Shown here piece after piece: positions 18,149 through 30,110 of a stretch of 64,000 nucleotides of DNA. A program made the position numbers and the translations under genes. Source of the DNA: Panacibacter ginsenosidivorans (GTDB lineage Bacteria > Bacteroidota > Bacteroidia > Chitinophagales > Chitinophagaceae). The DNA lies in NCBI RefSeq assembly GCF_007971225.1, contig NZ_CP042435.1, forward strand, positions 496,001 through 560,000. Direction: 5' to 3'. The notes under the pieces are model-generated. The model was not told the origin of the DNA. It made no database searches and saw only the letters and a list, made by a program, of their open reading frames with translations. The stretch's first letter is position 1; each line of letters opens with the position of its first letter.

Positions 18149-18212
18149 CTGCCTGGTATGAGTGTAGAAGTAAAGTTAGGGCAGACATCTGGTTGTGCTT
18201 ATGTTTTTTGGT

Positions 18213-19136
18213 TCAATACTTATTTTTTAAAATTCTCTTTAATTGTTTCGCAGTTTTAAAGCCACATTGAGCAGCTATGTAATCCAGGGTGTAGTCAGTA
18301 TTAGTAAGTAAAATATTTGCATTTTCTAATCGTAACTGTGTAAGATATTCAAGTATGGTAACGCCTGTTTTCTCTTTAAAAACGCGGCTTAAATTTCTTG
18401 GGCTTGTATCAACGAGTTTTGCAAGCAGTTTAATGTTGTTTTTATTGGCAATGTTTTCAATCAGGTAGTCCTGAATTTTATGTACCATAGGATTAATGTG
18501 CTTCCTGTAATTAATATAAATGCTTTCTTTCTGGTAGTTATTACTTCGCCTGTGGTACACTACTAATCCACGTGCAACTTTATGCGTAAAAACTGGACCT
18601 TTTAAATCTTCCAGGATAGACAATGCAAGATCGATACCTGCACTGATACCTGCACTTGTACGTATACGCCCATCTTTTACAAAAAGCGCATCAGTTAAAA
18701 CTTTTGCTGCAGGAAACCGCGTCTGTAATTCTTCTGTCCTTCTCCAATGCGTAGTACATTTAATATTGTTTAATAACCCTGCTTCGCCAAGTGCAAAAGC
18801 ACCGTTGCAAACAGAACAAACAATTATATTCTTTTGGAAGCATTCTTTTATCCATGCAAAATACGCATGTTCATATTTAAACTCCTTGCTTCTTACATAT
18901 TCACAATCCATTCCAGGTATAAATAAAAGATCACCTTCGTTCAATCTTGCATCTTTATAGTTAGCAAGTTCTCCAAATGCGAGACCTGCAGTACTAACAG
19001 GCTTCTGCTGATAAGCATAAAATTCAATTGCTATATCGAAGCCATAAAATTTAGCTTCAGTAAAAACCTGTACAGGGCCGGCAAGGTCTAATAACTCAAC
19101 AGTTGGTGGAATAATAAATGCAATTTTTTTCATCAC
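18213..19136 (-). CDS. GlxA-type transcriptional regulator, tandem paralogue
   Basis: 307 residues with the same layout as the gene at 17234: DJ-1/PfpI domain (AFIIPPTVELLDLAGPVQVF; elbow VCSVCNGAFALGEAG) and AraC HTH (TSPRNLSRVFKEKTG, TLDYIAAQCGFKTAKQL). Most differences from the paralogue are conservative. They concentrate in the sensor half, as expected if the two recognise different ligands but similar operators. The gap between the two genes is 64 bases with no terminator, so they may be cotranscribed. Confidence 0.85.
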   Translation of the reverse strand: MMKKIAFIIPPTVELLDLAGPVQVFTEAKFYGFDIAIEFYAYQQKPVSTAGLAFGELANYKDARLNEGDLLFIPGMDCEYVRSKEFKYEHAYFAWIKECFQKNIIVCSVCNGAFALGEAGLLNNIKCTTHWRRTEELQTRFPAAKVLTDALFVKDGRIRTSAGISAGIDLALSILEDLKGPVFTHKVARGLVVYHRRSNNYQKESIYINYRKHINPMVHKIQDYLIENIANKNNIKLLAKLVDTSPRNLSRVFKEKTGVTILEYLTQLRLENANILLTNTDYTLDYIAAQCGFKTAKQLKRILKNKY

Positions 19137-19318
19137 AAATGAATCTTATATTAAAATATTGTTGATAAAGCGGAGCATTTGAACACATGCCCTATCAGGC
19201 AGATGGAGGGCTGTACATAAGCGAGATACCTTAAAATACTTGCTGTTAAAAAGAATTGTTTCATGTTTTGTTTTTTTGTTTATTTTGAATAATTAGTTGT
19301 GTGTGGTATGGCATCTTA

Positions 19319-19774
19319 TTATAATGGAATAATGAGCGTGCTATCTGTTGCTCCCTTTGATACTAAAACACCATCCTCTATTTCAAGAATTCCGCCATTT
19401 GCATAATAACTAACGGTACTGTGTATTTCAAGATGCTCCTTACTATCAAAAACATTATTGATGACAACCCTTTGAAATAAGGCGTCTTCTGACAATGGGT
19501 ATTGTTTTAGCTGAAGTGCATCAAATGTTTTGTTCCATATAGTTGTTCTGGAGTGACGGCTAACTTTTGTTATAGAGATACTGACCTTTGCAGTAGCATC
19601 ATTATATATGGCTGATAAATAATCATTGGATTTATAAACTTCCAGGTTGAACTTTTTTACAACCGGCTTTTCAGTTACCGACCAACTTTTAGCCTGTATA
19701 CATAAGACTGAAATCAAACCAGCTATTGCAATAAGGATGGTTGCTTTTTTATATTTGTATCGTTTTAAATTCAT
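19319..19774 (-). CDS. Exported or membrane-anchored protein of unknown function
   Basis: The start MNLKRYKYKKATILIAIAGL at 19774 gives 151 residues opening with a basic stretch and one hydrophobic segment (signal or anchor); the upstream ATG at 19825 adds an unlikely leader. The rest (LEVYKSNDYLSAIYND..., KVSRHSRTTIWNKTFDALQL, YYANGGILEIEDGVL) is beta-rich with no recognised family. It lies alone upstream of the GlxA genes on the same strand. Confidence 0.5.
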   Translation of the reverse strand: MNLKRYKYKKATILIAIAGLISVLCIQAKSWSVTEKPVVKKFNLEVYKSNDYLSAIYNDATAKVSISITKVSRHSRTTIWNKTFDALQLKQYPLSEDALFQRVVINNVFDSKEHLEIHSTVSYYANGGILEIEDGVLVSKGATDSTLIIPL

Positions 19775-19949
19775 GATACAAATGTCTGGCGGTAATATAA
19801 CTGCCAAGAGACAGGAAGATGTCAAGAAAGGACAAAGAATATTGCTTGTGTCTGCACGGAGGTGTTGCTAAAATTATAAATATGCGCCGGTATTAGCATA
19901 AGGATGGCATAATTATTAAGTAGTATTATGCTGTTCAATGTTGAATAGC

Positions 19950-19982
19950 ATTACAAACCGTACAAGAGTGCGACGAAGGAAA
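19950..19982. repeat. Interspersed palindromic element, right half
   Basis: The core CGTACAAGAGTGCGACGAAG is at 19959-19978, with one base changed from the usual GACGCAA. It lies just after the M13 gene's terminator hairpin. Confidence 0.55.
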
Positions 19983-20011
19983 AGCCCAACAGCATTAATA
20001 CTGTTGGGCTC
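19980..20011 (-). terminator. Hairpin terminator of the M13 peptidase gene
   Basis: A perfect 10-bp stem AGCCCAACAG/CTGTTGGGCT (19983-19992 with 20001-20010) has an 8-base loop and a short T-rich tail on the minus strand. It begins about 25 bases past the stop. Confidence 0.65.
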
Positions 20012-20035
20012 ATAAACATTACTGCAATTATATTT

Positions 20036-22069
20036 TTACCAAATTCTTGCCCTTGCACTATCCGGCAAAAACATTTTGTTTCCTGGCTTTACATTGAATG
20101 CTTCATAAAATGCATCCACATTTGGCAATGGGCCATTTACACGAAACCTTTCAGGTGAATGTACATCAGTTAATACCTGCGTACGAATATTTTCAGGCCT
20201 TTCATTTTCCTGCCAGCTTAATGCATAACCAAGAAAAAATCTTTGCACGGGTGTAAACCCTGCAATCTTCTCTCCTTTTTTGTATTGCTCTGTTTGCTTA
20301 AAGGCATCCAGGCCAAGCAATACACCGCCTAGGTCTGCAATGTTTTCTCCTAATGTAGCCCTGCCATTTATTTTAAAAGTGTCCACTGCTACAAAATTGC
20401 TGAACTGTTTAATCAACACATCTGCCCGCTGTGTAAATTTTGCAGAATCCTGTGGCGTCCACCACTGTGTAAGATTTCCCTGCGCATCAAATTGTCTTCC
20501 TTCGTCATCAAAGCCATGTGTTATTTCATGACCAATAGTAGATGCTGCCATGTATCCATACACAACAGCATCATCAAGTTCATTATCATTATAACCAGGA
20601 ACAATAAATGCAGCTGCAGGCAAAACGATCTCGTTATTAGATGGATCGTAGTATGCATTATAAGTTTGCGGGTACATAGTCCACTCTGTTTTGTCAACAG
20701 GCTTACCTAATTTATGCACGTTATAATTATGCCAGAAAATATTTGCGTTTACCATGTTCTGAAAGTAACTGTCGCCTGTTATTTCCAGTGATGAAAAATC
20801 TTTCCATTTATCAGGATAGCCAATCTTTTTATTTAACACAGCAAGTTTTGTTAATGCCTTTTGCCTGGTGCTATCACTCATCCATGGCAGGCTGCCAATC
20901 CTGTTCTTTAAAGCGGTGCGTATATTTTCTACTAAAGTTGTGTAACGTTGTTTTGCAGTATCATTAAAATATTTTTTTACATAGATCTGTCCAAGCAATT
21001 CGCCCATAACATTTTGTTCTGCTCTTATTGCTCTTTTCCATCTGGCTCTTCTTTCCTGCGCACCTGAGAAAAGCTTATTAAAGGAAAAAGCTTCTTTACT
21101 GAATGCATCGGGCAATGTTTCAGAGAACTCATCAACAAGCCTGTATCGCAAATAATCTTTCCATGTATCAATTGAAGTGCTGTGAAGTAACGTGCCCAAT
21201 GCCTTGTAATAATCGGGCTGACCAATAATTACAGAATCCACATTTGATGTACCAAAGACGGTCATATAATTAGTCCAGTCAATACCACTAAAATCTTTCT
21301 CAAGATCTTTGGTTGCATACTTGTGATAATTGAGGTAAGGATCTCTCAGGTCTTCAAGTTTGCGGCTTGCTTTGGCAAATTGTGTTTCAAGAGCAAGAAT
21401 ATTTTTTGCTGATGCCAATGCTTTTGTTGAATCACCACCGATCATCATTAGCATAGTTGCCATATGCTTTACATAAGCATTGCGTATGTTTACAGATGTA
21501 CTGTCTGTTTTAAAATAAAACTCTCTCTCAGGCAAACCAGTTCCTGCCTGGTAGATCTGCAATGCTTCAAGTGAACTGATCTTTGGATCTTGCCCAACAT
21601 ATAAACCAAATGCGGTGCTTACACCCATCCTGTCAAGTTCTGCAATAGTGTTCTGCAGTGTAGCTGCATCTTTAATACCGGCAATTTTATCAAGATAAGG
21701 TTGCAAAGGCTGTGTGCCTTGTTGTTCGATCTTTGCAGAATCCATAGCTGCTTTCCAGAAGTCGCTTATTTTTTGTTCTGCAGAACCCTTTGCAGCATTA
21801 GCTTTGGCAGCTTCTTCATTTATTGTTTTCAGCCTGTTTAATGTTTCATTTGGAATGACCTGGAATAAACCCCACCCACTCTCATCAGAAGGAATTGGAT
21901 TTCTTTTGATCCACCCACCATTAGCATATTCAAAAAAATCATCCGCAGGGTTTATCGTAGTATCAAGATTTGATGCAAGCACATCAGGCTTAGTCGATTT
22001 CCCGGGATTTGAATTACACGCTGCAAGCAACAAAAAAAGAATACTACCCGGAACAATCTTTAAACGCAT
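20036..22069 (-). CDS. M13-family (neprilysin-like) metallopeptidase lipoprotein
   Basis: The start MRLKIVPGSILFLLLAAC at 22069 gives a lipoprotein signal and a 677-residue product; an in-frame ATG at 22087 is less likely. The full-length M13 architecture is present: an N-terminal helical lid domain (PADDFFEYANGGWIKRNPIP), then the catalytic domain. This shows the zinc motif GHEITHGFDDEG (HExxH) and the third ligand in GENIADLGG, plus a C-terminal RVNGPLPNVDAFYEAF. It probably cleaves peptides in the periplasm or at the cell surface. A second M13 gene lies at 27287; the two flank a histidine kinase and katG. Confidence 0.9.
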   Translation of the reverse strand: MRLKIVPGSILFLLLAACNSNPGKSTKPDVLASNLDTTINPADDFFEYANGGWIKRNPIPSDESGWGLFQVIPNETLNRLKTINEEAAKANAAKGSAEQKISDFWKAAMDSAKIEQQGTQPLQPYLDKIAGIKDAATLQNTIAELDRMGVSTAFGLYVGQDPKISSLEALQIYQAGTGLPEREFYFKTDSTSVNIRNAYVKHMATMLMMIGGDSTKALASAKNILALETQFAKASRKLEDLRDPYLNYHKYATKDLEKDFSGIDWTNYMTVFGTSNVDSVIIGQPDYYKALGTLLHSTSIDTWKDYLRYRLVDEFSETLPDAFSKEAFSFNKLFSGAQERRARWKRAIRAEQNVMGELLGQIYVKKYFNDTAKQRYTTLVENIRTALKNRIGSLPWMSDSTRQKALTKLAVLNKKIGYPDKWKDFSSLEITGDSYFQNMVNANIFWHNYNVHKLGKPVDKTEWTMYPQTYNAYYDPSNNEIVLPAAAFIVPGYNDNELDDAVVYGYMAASTIGHEITHGFDDEGRQFDAQGNLTQWWTPQDSAKFTQRADVLIKQFSNFVAVDTFKINGRATLGENIADLGGVLLGLDAFKQTEQYKKGEKIAGFTPVQRFFLGYALSWQENERPENIRTQVLTDVHSPERFRVNGPLPNVDAFYEAFNVKPGNKMFLPDSARARIW

Positions 22070-22449
22070 AAAATAATTTTCTGGCAATATAGCGATTTAA
22101 AAAAAACATCTATTTCCTTTTGGATTAGTGGTACGTTTTTAAACACCCGCTTATGCAAAAGCATCAGTTTCTATAGAGTTATTAATACACTGTACAGAAG
22201 ATCATCAAAGTGATTTTAATTCAAAATATATTTGAAACTTCATTATAATGATTAACTTAGTTACTCCCATACTTAACTTTTTTTAAACAAACCTGTTTAT
22301 AAATTGGTTTTACGGGGATTGAAAAAGCTAACTGATTATTATAATTTTTACGTCTGCATTAGCACAGTGGTGTTGAAAAACTACAGCCAATACTCATGGG
22401 TATTTCTTTTTGATTCGCTTTTAAGACCTACTATATAAAATCGCCAGCC
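22070..22449. other. Divergent intergenic region
   Basis: 380 bases between the M13 gene and the histidine kinase gene, read in opposite directions. It is very AT-rich. No gene, repeat element or convincing promoter pair was identified. Confidence 0.5.
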
Positions 22450-24174
22450 ATGACAAAACCATTTGTTTTCCCGGGATTATCCCTGCAAAACAAGCTGCCG
22501 CTGCTCATCTGCATACTGCTGCTTTGCACCGTTGTTATTTTTACTTATACATCTTACGAAGAAGTAAAAAAGGTATCTCTTTCCTCAGGCAGCGAACGTT
22601 TGCATACGCTTACAGATCAAATAAGTTCGATGTTTGTACAAATGGGAGAACGCTTGTTATCTTCAACACAAAAAACAGCTAATCTGCCGCCCATTCAGGC
22701 TTATATGGCGTCGGGTGGAAAAGATTCTCTTAAAAGTGTGCAGTCCCTGCTTGCTAAAGAACAGCAAGACACTCTGATACCCGTAGTACAGTTATTTGAT
22801 GTACAGGGACATAAGATACTCGAAGCAGGCAGCAGTAAAATGTTCACGACAATAACCAGTTCCATTTTTCCAATACGCACTGCTGATCCGCGGTTTGCTA
22901 TAGTAGGAAAATTATACAAAGAAGGTTCAGAGATGTATTTCCCAATTATAGTGTCTGTTACTGATGGAAAACAAATTTTGGGCTACTTTGTAAAATGGCG
23001 CATGCTGATTACCACACCTGCTGAGATCGAAGCACTGTCGCAATTGATGGGAGCCAGGAGCGCTTTTTATATTGGCAATGATGATGGTAGTTTCTGGACA
23101 AATGGTATTGTTCAGATAAAGGCTCCGCCTGTTGATCTTAAGAACCTTCAAAAAGTGATCAGCTATGATTATGATGGTAGCCCTTTGATTGCATCGGCAA
23201 AGGAGGTTGCAAACACGCATTGGCTCATACTCATCACCCTTTCACAGGAGGCAGTGACAGCGACAGCAAATCAGTTTTTATATAAGATGATAGCCATTGG
23301 TGCTGCACTCACCGTATTCGGTATTTTTTTTGCCTGGCTTATTAGCCGCAGTATTACAACGCCCCTTCAAAAACTCATTGTTTCAGCAGAATCCGTAGCC
23401 AAAGGCAATTATAGCCACCGGTTAAATATTAAACGGAAAGACGAATTGGGAAAACTTGCCAATGCATTTGATACGATGAGCATTAAGAGAAAAAAGTATG
23501 AAGACGAGCTTCGTTTATCACAGGAACAATTGCGGCAATTGGCGGCGCATCTTCAAAACATCCGTGAGGAAGAGCGCCTGGGTATTGCACGTGAAATTCA
23601 TGACGTAATTGGACAGTTGCTTACAGCAATCAAATTTGATGTACATTGGCTAAGAAAAAAAATGAAGCCAGATAATGACGAGACAGATAATAAGCTGTCA
23701 GGCACGCTTCAATTATTGGATGAAACCATACATGCAACACGTAAAATTTCATCGCAATTACGACCAGATATTTTAAATGACCTTGGTCTTATTGAGGCCT
23801 TGCGCTGGCAGACAAACGAATTCCAGAACAGAACAGGCATTAGCTGCCGGTTCAGTTCTTTATTGCAACATCCAAAAATGGAAACATCCGTTTCTTTTGG
23901 TCTATACCGAATTTACCAGGAAGCGCTGACCAATATCGCAAGACACGCAAACGCCACTCAGGTAGATGCTGGTTTTGAATACGACAGTATCAACGGATTT
24001 TTTGTACTACGGATTGCCGACAACGGAAACGGGTTTGATCCTGAAGAAGTGAAAGAGAAAAAAAGGTTGGGAATAGTGGGCATAAAAGAGCGTGTTTTAA
24101 GCATGAATGGCGAATGTACTTTTGAAACAGCAACAGGAAAAGGGGTAACGATCATCGTAAGAGTGCCAGAATAA
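22450..24174 (+). CDS. Sensor histidine kinase, NarL/DegS type
   Basis: 574 residues. The first membrane helix (LPLLICILLLCTVVIFTYTS, about 15-34) is followed by a periplasmic sensing region of about 240 residues. The second helix (about 278-300, ending FAWLISRS) leads into a HAMP linker (ITTPLQKLIVSAESVAKGNY). The HisKA_3 dimerisation motif is REIHDVIGQLLTAIKFDVHWL, with the phospho-accepting His at about 383. The ATPase domain has the N box YQEALTNIARHANAT, then LRIADNGNGFD and GIVGIKERV. Such kinases normally pair with a LuxR-type regulator; none is encoded nearby, so this one is an orphan here. The signal is unknown. Confidence 0.85.
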   Translation: MTKPFVFPGLSLQNKLPLLICILLLCTVVIFTYTSYEEVKKVSLSSGSERLHTLTDQISSMFVQMGERLLSSTQKTANLPPIQAYMASGGKDSLKSVQSLLAKEQQDTLIPVVQLFDVQGHKILEAGSSKMFTTITSSIFPIRTADPRFAIVGKLYKEGSEMYFPIIVSVTDGKQILGYFVKWRMLITTPAEIEALSQLMGARSAFYIGNDDGSFWTNGIVQIKAPPVDLKNLQKVISYDYDGSPLIASAKEVANTHWLILITLSQEAVTATANQFLYKMIAIGAALTVFGIFFAWLISRSITTPLQKLIVSAESVAKGNYSHRLNIKRKDELGKLANAFDTMSIKRKKYEDELRLSQEQLRQLAAHLQNIREEERLGIAREIHDVIGQLLTAIKFDVHWLRKKMKPDNDETDNKLSGTLQLLDETIHATRKISSQLRPDILNDLGLIEALRWQTNEFQNRTGISCRFSSLLQHPKMETSVSFGLYRIYQEALTNIARHANATQVDAGFEYDSINGFFVLRIADNGNGFDPEEVKEKKRLGIVGIKERVLSMNGECTFETATGKGVTIIVRVPE

Positions 24175-24339
24175 ACTGGCATCTGAGTATTGCTTACTTA
24201 CATTCTCCAGGCATACCTTGAATAGTATATTTGCAGAGTGGCTTTTAAAACCCATCGTATAAAACACTTTGCATTTGCAGGTAATGGTGTTATCTTCAAG
24301 AGGTGTTTTCAATTTACATAATAGCTCAATGTATAATCC

Positions 24340-24385
24340 CGACGATGAAAGGATTGCGACGCAACGATGTTCAACCGGGTTACTA
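24340..24385. repeat. Interspersed palindromic element, right half
   Basis: ATTGCGACGCAACGATGTTC at 24353-24372 is followed by AACCGGGTTACTAAAGCC. The usual GTACAAG part of the core is missing. It is the main content of the 304-base gap at 24175-24478 apart from the terminator. Confidence 0.5.
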
Positions 24386-24432
24386 AAGCCGGTATCACAA
24401 TAATAATATCATTTATCTCAGCAGTTTTAAAT

Positions 24433-24466
24433 AAAAAAAGACGATAGCTATTCTATCGTCTTTTTT
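24433..24466 (-). terminator. Bidirectional Rho-independent terminator
   Basis: A 14-bp perfect stem AAAAAAGACGATAG/CTATCGTCTTTTTT with a 5-base loop lies directly after katG (minus) and has T runs on both strands. It can also stop transcripts from the kinase gene. Confidence 0.85.
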
Positions 24467-24478
24467 ATCGGATTTGTT

Positions 24479-27286
<2,808 letters not shown>

Positions 27287-29311
27287 CTACCAAATTTTTA
27301 TCCGCGCAGAATCTGCCAGATACATTTTATCTGTGGGTTGTATATGGAACGCATCGTAGAAATGTGTTGAGTTCATGAGCGGACCGTTTACGCGCCACAT
27401 GGGTGGTGAGTGTGGGTTATTGTTGATCCATAAACGCAGGAACTCATCTTTCATCTTTACACGCCAGATAAGTGCTACGGAGAGGAAGAAACGCTGGTCT
27501 GGCGTAAAGCCGTCGATGGTTGCAGTATCCTGCCCTTGTTTGGTGAGTTTAAAAGCATCGTATGCAATGGCAACGCCGCCAACATCTGCAGTGTTTTCAC
27601 CAACAGTCATGGCACCTTTTATATGCAATGTATCGGGTACGGTAAATGAACTATAGAGATCAATTATCTGTTGTGTTTTTGCTTTGAACTTTGCGTAGTC
27701 GTCTTTCGTCCACCAGTTTTGTACGTTTCCGTTCTTATCAAATTGTGCACCCTGGTCGTCGAAGGCATGCGTCATTTCATGACCTATTACCATGCCGATG
27801 CCACCATAATTAAGTGCATCGTCTGCGGCATCATCGAAATAAGGTGTTTGTAAAATACCCGCAGGAAAAACAACTTCGTTTGCGAAAGGATTATAATAGG
27901 CGGTGACGGTTGGTGGCGTAGTAAACCATTCTGTTTTATCAACAGGCTTATTGAGTTTTGCAAGTTGATATTGATAACTGTTGGCGTTAGCAGATACGGT
28001 GTTTTCAAAATATGTAGAGCGTGCAATATTTACTTTACTATAGTCTTTCCATTTATCAGGGTATCCTATTTTTTTTGTGATGGCGAATAACTTTTCTTTT
28101 GCTTTTTGTTTGGTGCTGTCACTCATCCACTCGAGATTATTTATTCTTGTTTCGAATGCTTTCTGCAAATTATTTACAAGTTCGAACATGCGCTTCTTGG
28201 CATTTTCTGAAAAATATCTCTTTACATACAACTGACCGAGCGCTTCACCAAGTGATTGGTCAACCACACTTGCCATGATCTCACCACGTGATTTTTGTAT
28301 AGCCTGACCGGACACTACTTTGTTAAATTCAAATGCCGCATCTACAAAAGGTTTACTTAGCACGCTTGCATAGTTGTTTAAAGAATAAGCTTCCAGATAA
28401 ACTTTCCAATCGTTAATGGCAACAGATTTTAAAAGTGTATTTAGTTTCTCGTAATAAGCAGGTTGCGATACATCAATAGAATCTGTTTTGGCACCGAGGT
28501 TATCTAAAAAAGTTGCCCATCCAATATTGGGTTGCTTTTTTGCAATTTCTGCAACAGCCACTTTATTGTAGTTGGCATTTATATCGCGTAGCTCAATATT
28601 TGTTCTGTGCGATGCAGCGAGTTGTTTATCGATACTGTATACAAGTGCTGCGTTTTTATTTGCAACTGCTGCATCTTTTCCTGTGAGTTGAAATAGTGTT
28701 GCCAAATATTTTTTATACGCTTGCTGTATGGCGATGCTTTGCGGATCTGTGTTGAAATAATAATCTCTCTCAGGCAAACCAATACCTGTCTGTGAAACAT
28801 GTGCTATGTTCATGCTGCTGTTTTTATTATCCGGACCTACACCAAAAGCTATGATAGATGTATTGTTAACTCTTGTTTCCGCAGCTACAAATTTCATTAA
28901 AGAAGGAACATCAGTAATGTTGCCAATAGCAGACAGTGTAGGTTTGACAGGATCATACCCACGTTTGTTGACGGTAGCTGTATCCATACCGGAAGCATAA
29001 AAATCACCCACTTTTTGTTCGATGCTGCCTGCGGTGTTAGTTGCCTTTGAAACGCTATCTAATATATTTTGTAAACGCATGCGCTGCGGGTAATTCATGA
29101 ACATATAGGTCCCCACGCCTGCTTGTGACGGTGGTATTTGCGCAGTGTCGTACCATTTGCCATTTACGTAACGGAAAAAATTATCGCCGGGTTTTAGAGT
29201 AGAATCTATGCCCTGTATGGCTACAAATGATGTTTCACTATTGTTCTCCGGTTTGTTTGTGCAAGCTGTAAAGAACAGGACTGCTGTAATTAGTAATGGC
29301 AATTTTTTCAT
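27287..29311 (-). CDS. M13-family metallopeptidase lipoprotein, second copy
   Basis: 674 residues with a lipoprotein signal (MKKLPLLITAVLFFTAC). It has the M13 layout: GDNFFRYVNGKWYDTAQIPP in the N-terminal lid, the zinc motif GHEMTHAFDDQG, the third zinc ligand in GENTADVGG, and MWRVNGPLMNSTHFYDAF at the end. It is a diverged paralogue of the gene at 20036. It is the last chromosomal gene before the left end of the integrated island. A surface or periplasmic endopeptidase role is expected. Confidence 0.9.
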   Translation of the reverse strand: MKKLPLLITAVLFFTACTNKPENNSETSFVAIQGIDSTLKPGDNFFRYVNGKWYDTAQIPPSQAGVGTYMFMNYPQRMRLQNILDSVSKATNTAGSIEQKVGDFYASGMDTATVNKRGYDPVKPTLSAIGNITDVPSLMKFVAAETRVNNTSIIAFGVGPDNKNSSMNIAHVSQTGIGLPERDYYFNTDPQSIAIQQAYKKYLATLFQLTGKDAAVANKNAALVYSIDKQLAASHRTNIELRDINANYNKVAVAEIAKKQPNIGWATFLDNLGAKTDSIDVSQPAYYEKLNTLLKSVAINDWKVYLEAYSLNNYASVLSKPFVDAAFEFNKVVSGQAIQKSRGEIMASVVDQSLGEALGQLYVKRYFSENAKKRMFELVNNLQKAFETRINNLEWMSDSTKQKAKEKLFAITKKIGYPDKWKDYSKVNIARSTYFENTVSANANSYQYQLAKLNKPVDKTEWFTTPPTVTAYYNPFANEVVFPAGILQTPYFDDAADDALNYGGIGMVIGHEMTHAFDDQGAQFDKNGNVQNWWTKDDYAKFKAKTQQIIDLYSSFTVPDTLHIKGAMTVGENTADVGGVAIAYDAFKLTKQGQDTATIDGFTPDQRFFLSVALIWRVKMKDEFLRLWINNNPHSPPMWRVNGPLMNSTHFYDAFHIQPTDKMYLADSARIKIW

Positions 29312-29405
29312 ACATAAATCTTAGGTGAGTAAATAAGCAGTTAAAGATAATGATCTGTGCATGATGAGAAATACCGTTCAAAAAGTTGTTGGGAAAGCTA
29401 TGGAT

Positions 29406-29423
29406 TTACTTTCCGATACAAAA
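29406..29423. other. Left attachment site (att core)
   Basis: TTACTTTCCGATACAAAA is identical to the copy spanning the mnmE stop codon at 50150. It lies 95 bases upstream of the M13 gene start, on the chromosomal side. Confidence 0.85.
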
Positions 29424-29458
29424 AGTAAAGAATGCTGTAGATAAAGGGGTTTCAGCGA

Positions 29459-29478
29459 TTGGGCAACAAATGGGCAAC
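29459..29478. promoter_or_regulatory. Candidate integrase arm-type sites, left end
   Basis: TTGGGCAACAA is followed by ATGGGCAAC, about 35 bases inside the left att core. The same spacing of the same words occurs at 50031-50050 near the right end. Confidence 0.45.
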
Positions 29479-29523
29479 ATGAATTTAAAAACAAGAGAAG
29501 AAAAGAACAAAATGTTTTCAAAG

Positions 29524-30015
29524 TTAGAAGACAGAAACTGTTTGATATAAACCTCGTTGCCCTGCTTTAGCAAATGTATTTATTTTCTGATACTCTGGCA
29601 ATGCTTCGCAATAATATTTATCATAGGGCTTTGCATAACCTTCATTAATCATCATCTCGTTTAAGCAACTTCCATCGGGCAACAACACATAAGCTAAGGT
29701 TCTTCCATAAAGATCAACGCTGTGTTGCCTCTCCATTACTAAAGTTATTGAAGTACCTATCGGAGCAATTGAAGAAAGATATTGCTTTGATGCCTGCCCC
29801 AATTCTAAAAGCAATTGCCCAGGCAAATGCGTTTCTCTTTCATCTTGTTTCAGCTTTCTTGATCTTCTTACTTCCGGGGCATCTATGCCAAGAAAGCGAA
29901 TTTCTGTTTCTTTCCTGCCGAACATATCAACCACACATAACCCATCACCATCAACCACTTTAGTGATTTTGAGGTGTGTTTTGATTATTGCCTGTCCGTA
30001 TGCTTTGATTTGCAC
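29524..30015 (-). CDS. Thermonuclease-family (SNase-like) nuclease
   Basis: From a GTG at 30015 the product has 163 residues; the only in-frame ATG upstream (30150) would overlap the divergent gene at 30111 and its promoter, so it is disfavoured. SNase-fold features are VVDGDGL, EIRFLGIDAPE, the ERQHSVDLYGRTLAYVLL block with an Arg in YGR, and NEMMINEGYAKP. These match the Ca2+-dependent staphylococcal nuclease family, which cuts DNA and RNA. It is the leftmost island gene, divergent from an unknown 268-residue protein. Such nucleases are frequent in Bacteroidota mobile elements; the role in this one is unknown. Confidence 0.75.
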   Translation of the reverse strand: MQIKAYGQAIIKTHLKITKVVDGDGLCVVDMFGRKETEIRFLGIDAPEVRRSRKLKQDERETHLPGQLLLELGQASKQYLSSIAPIGTSITLVMERQHSVDLYGRTLAYVLLPDGSCLNEMMINEGYAKPYDKYYCEALPEYQKINTFAKAGQRGLYQTVSVF

Positions 30016-30059
30016 TTGTTTACTTCGTTTATTATACTGTAAATCAATGTATTGCAGTG

Positions 30060-30067
30060 TAAATTTG
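30060..30067 (+). promoter_or_regulatory. Bacteroidota-type -7 element
   Basis: TAAATTTG fits TAnnTTTG, 43 bases before the ATG at 30111. A convincing -33 element is not seen at 19-bp spacing. Confidence 0.4.
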
Positions 30068-30110
30068 AGAAGAAAAATTTGATTTACAAACTCTTTAAAT
30101 TCTATAAAAA

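Noticed and set aside
29340-29460. A tRNA gene as the integration target at the left end
   Set aside because: No cloverleaf or CCA-type 3' end could be drawn. The direct repeat matches the 3' end of mnmE instead.
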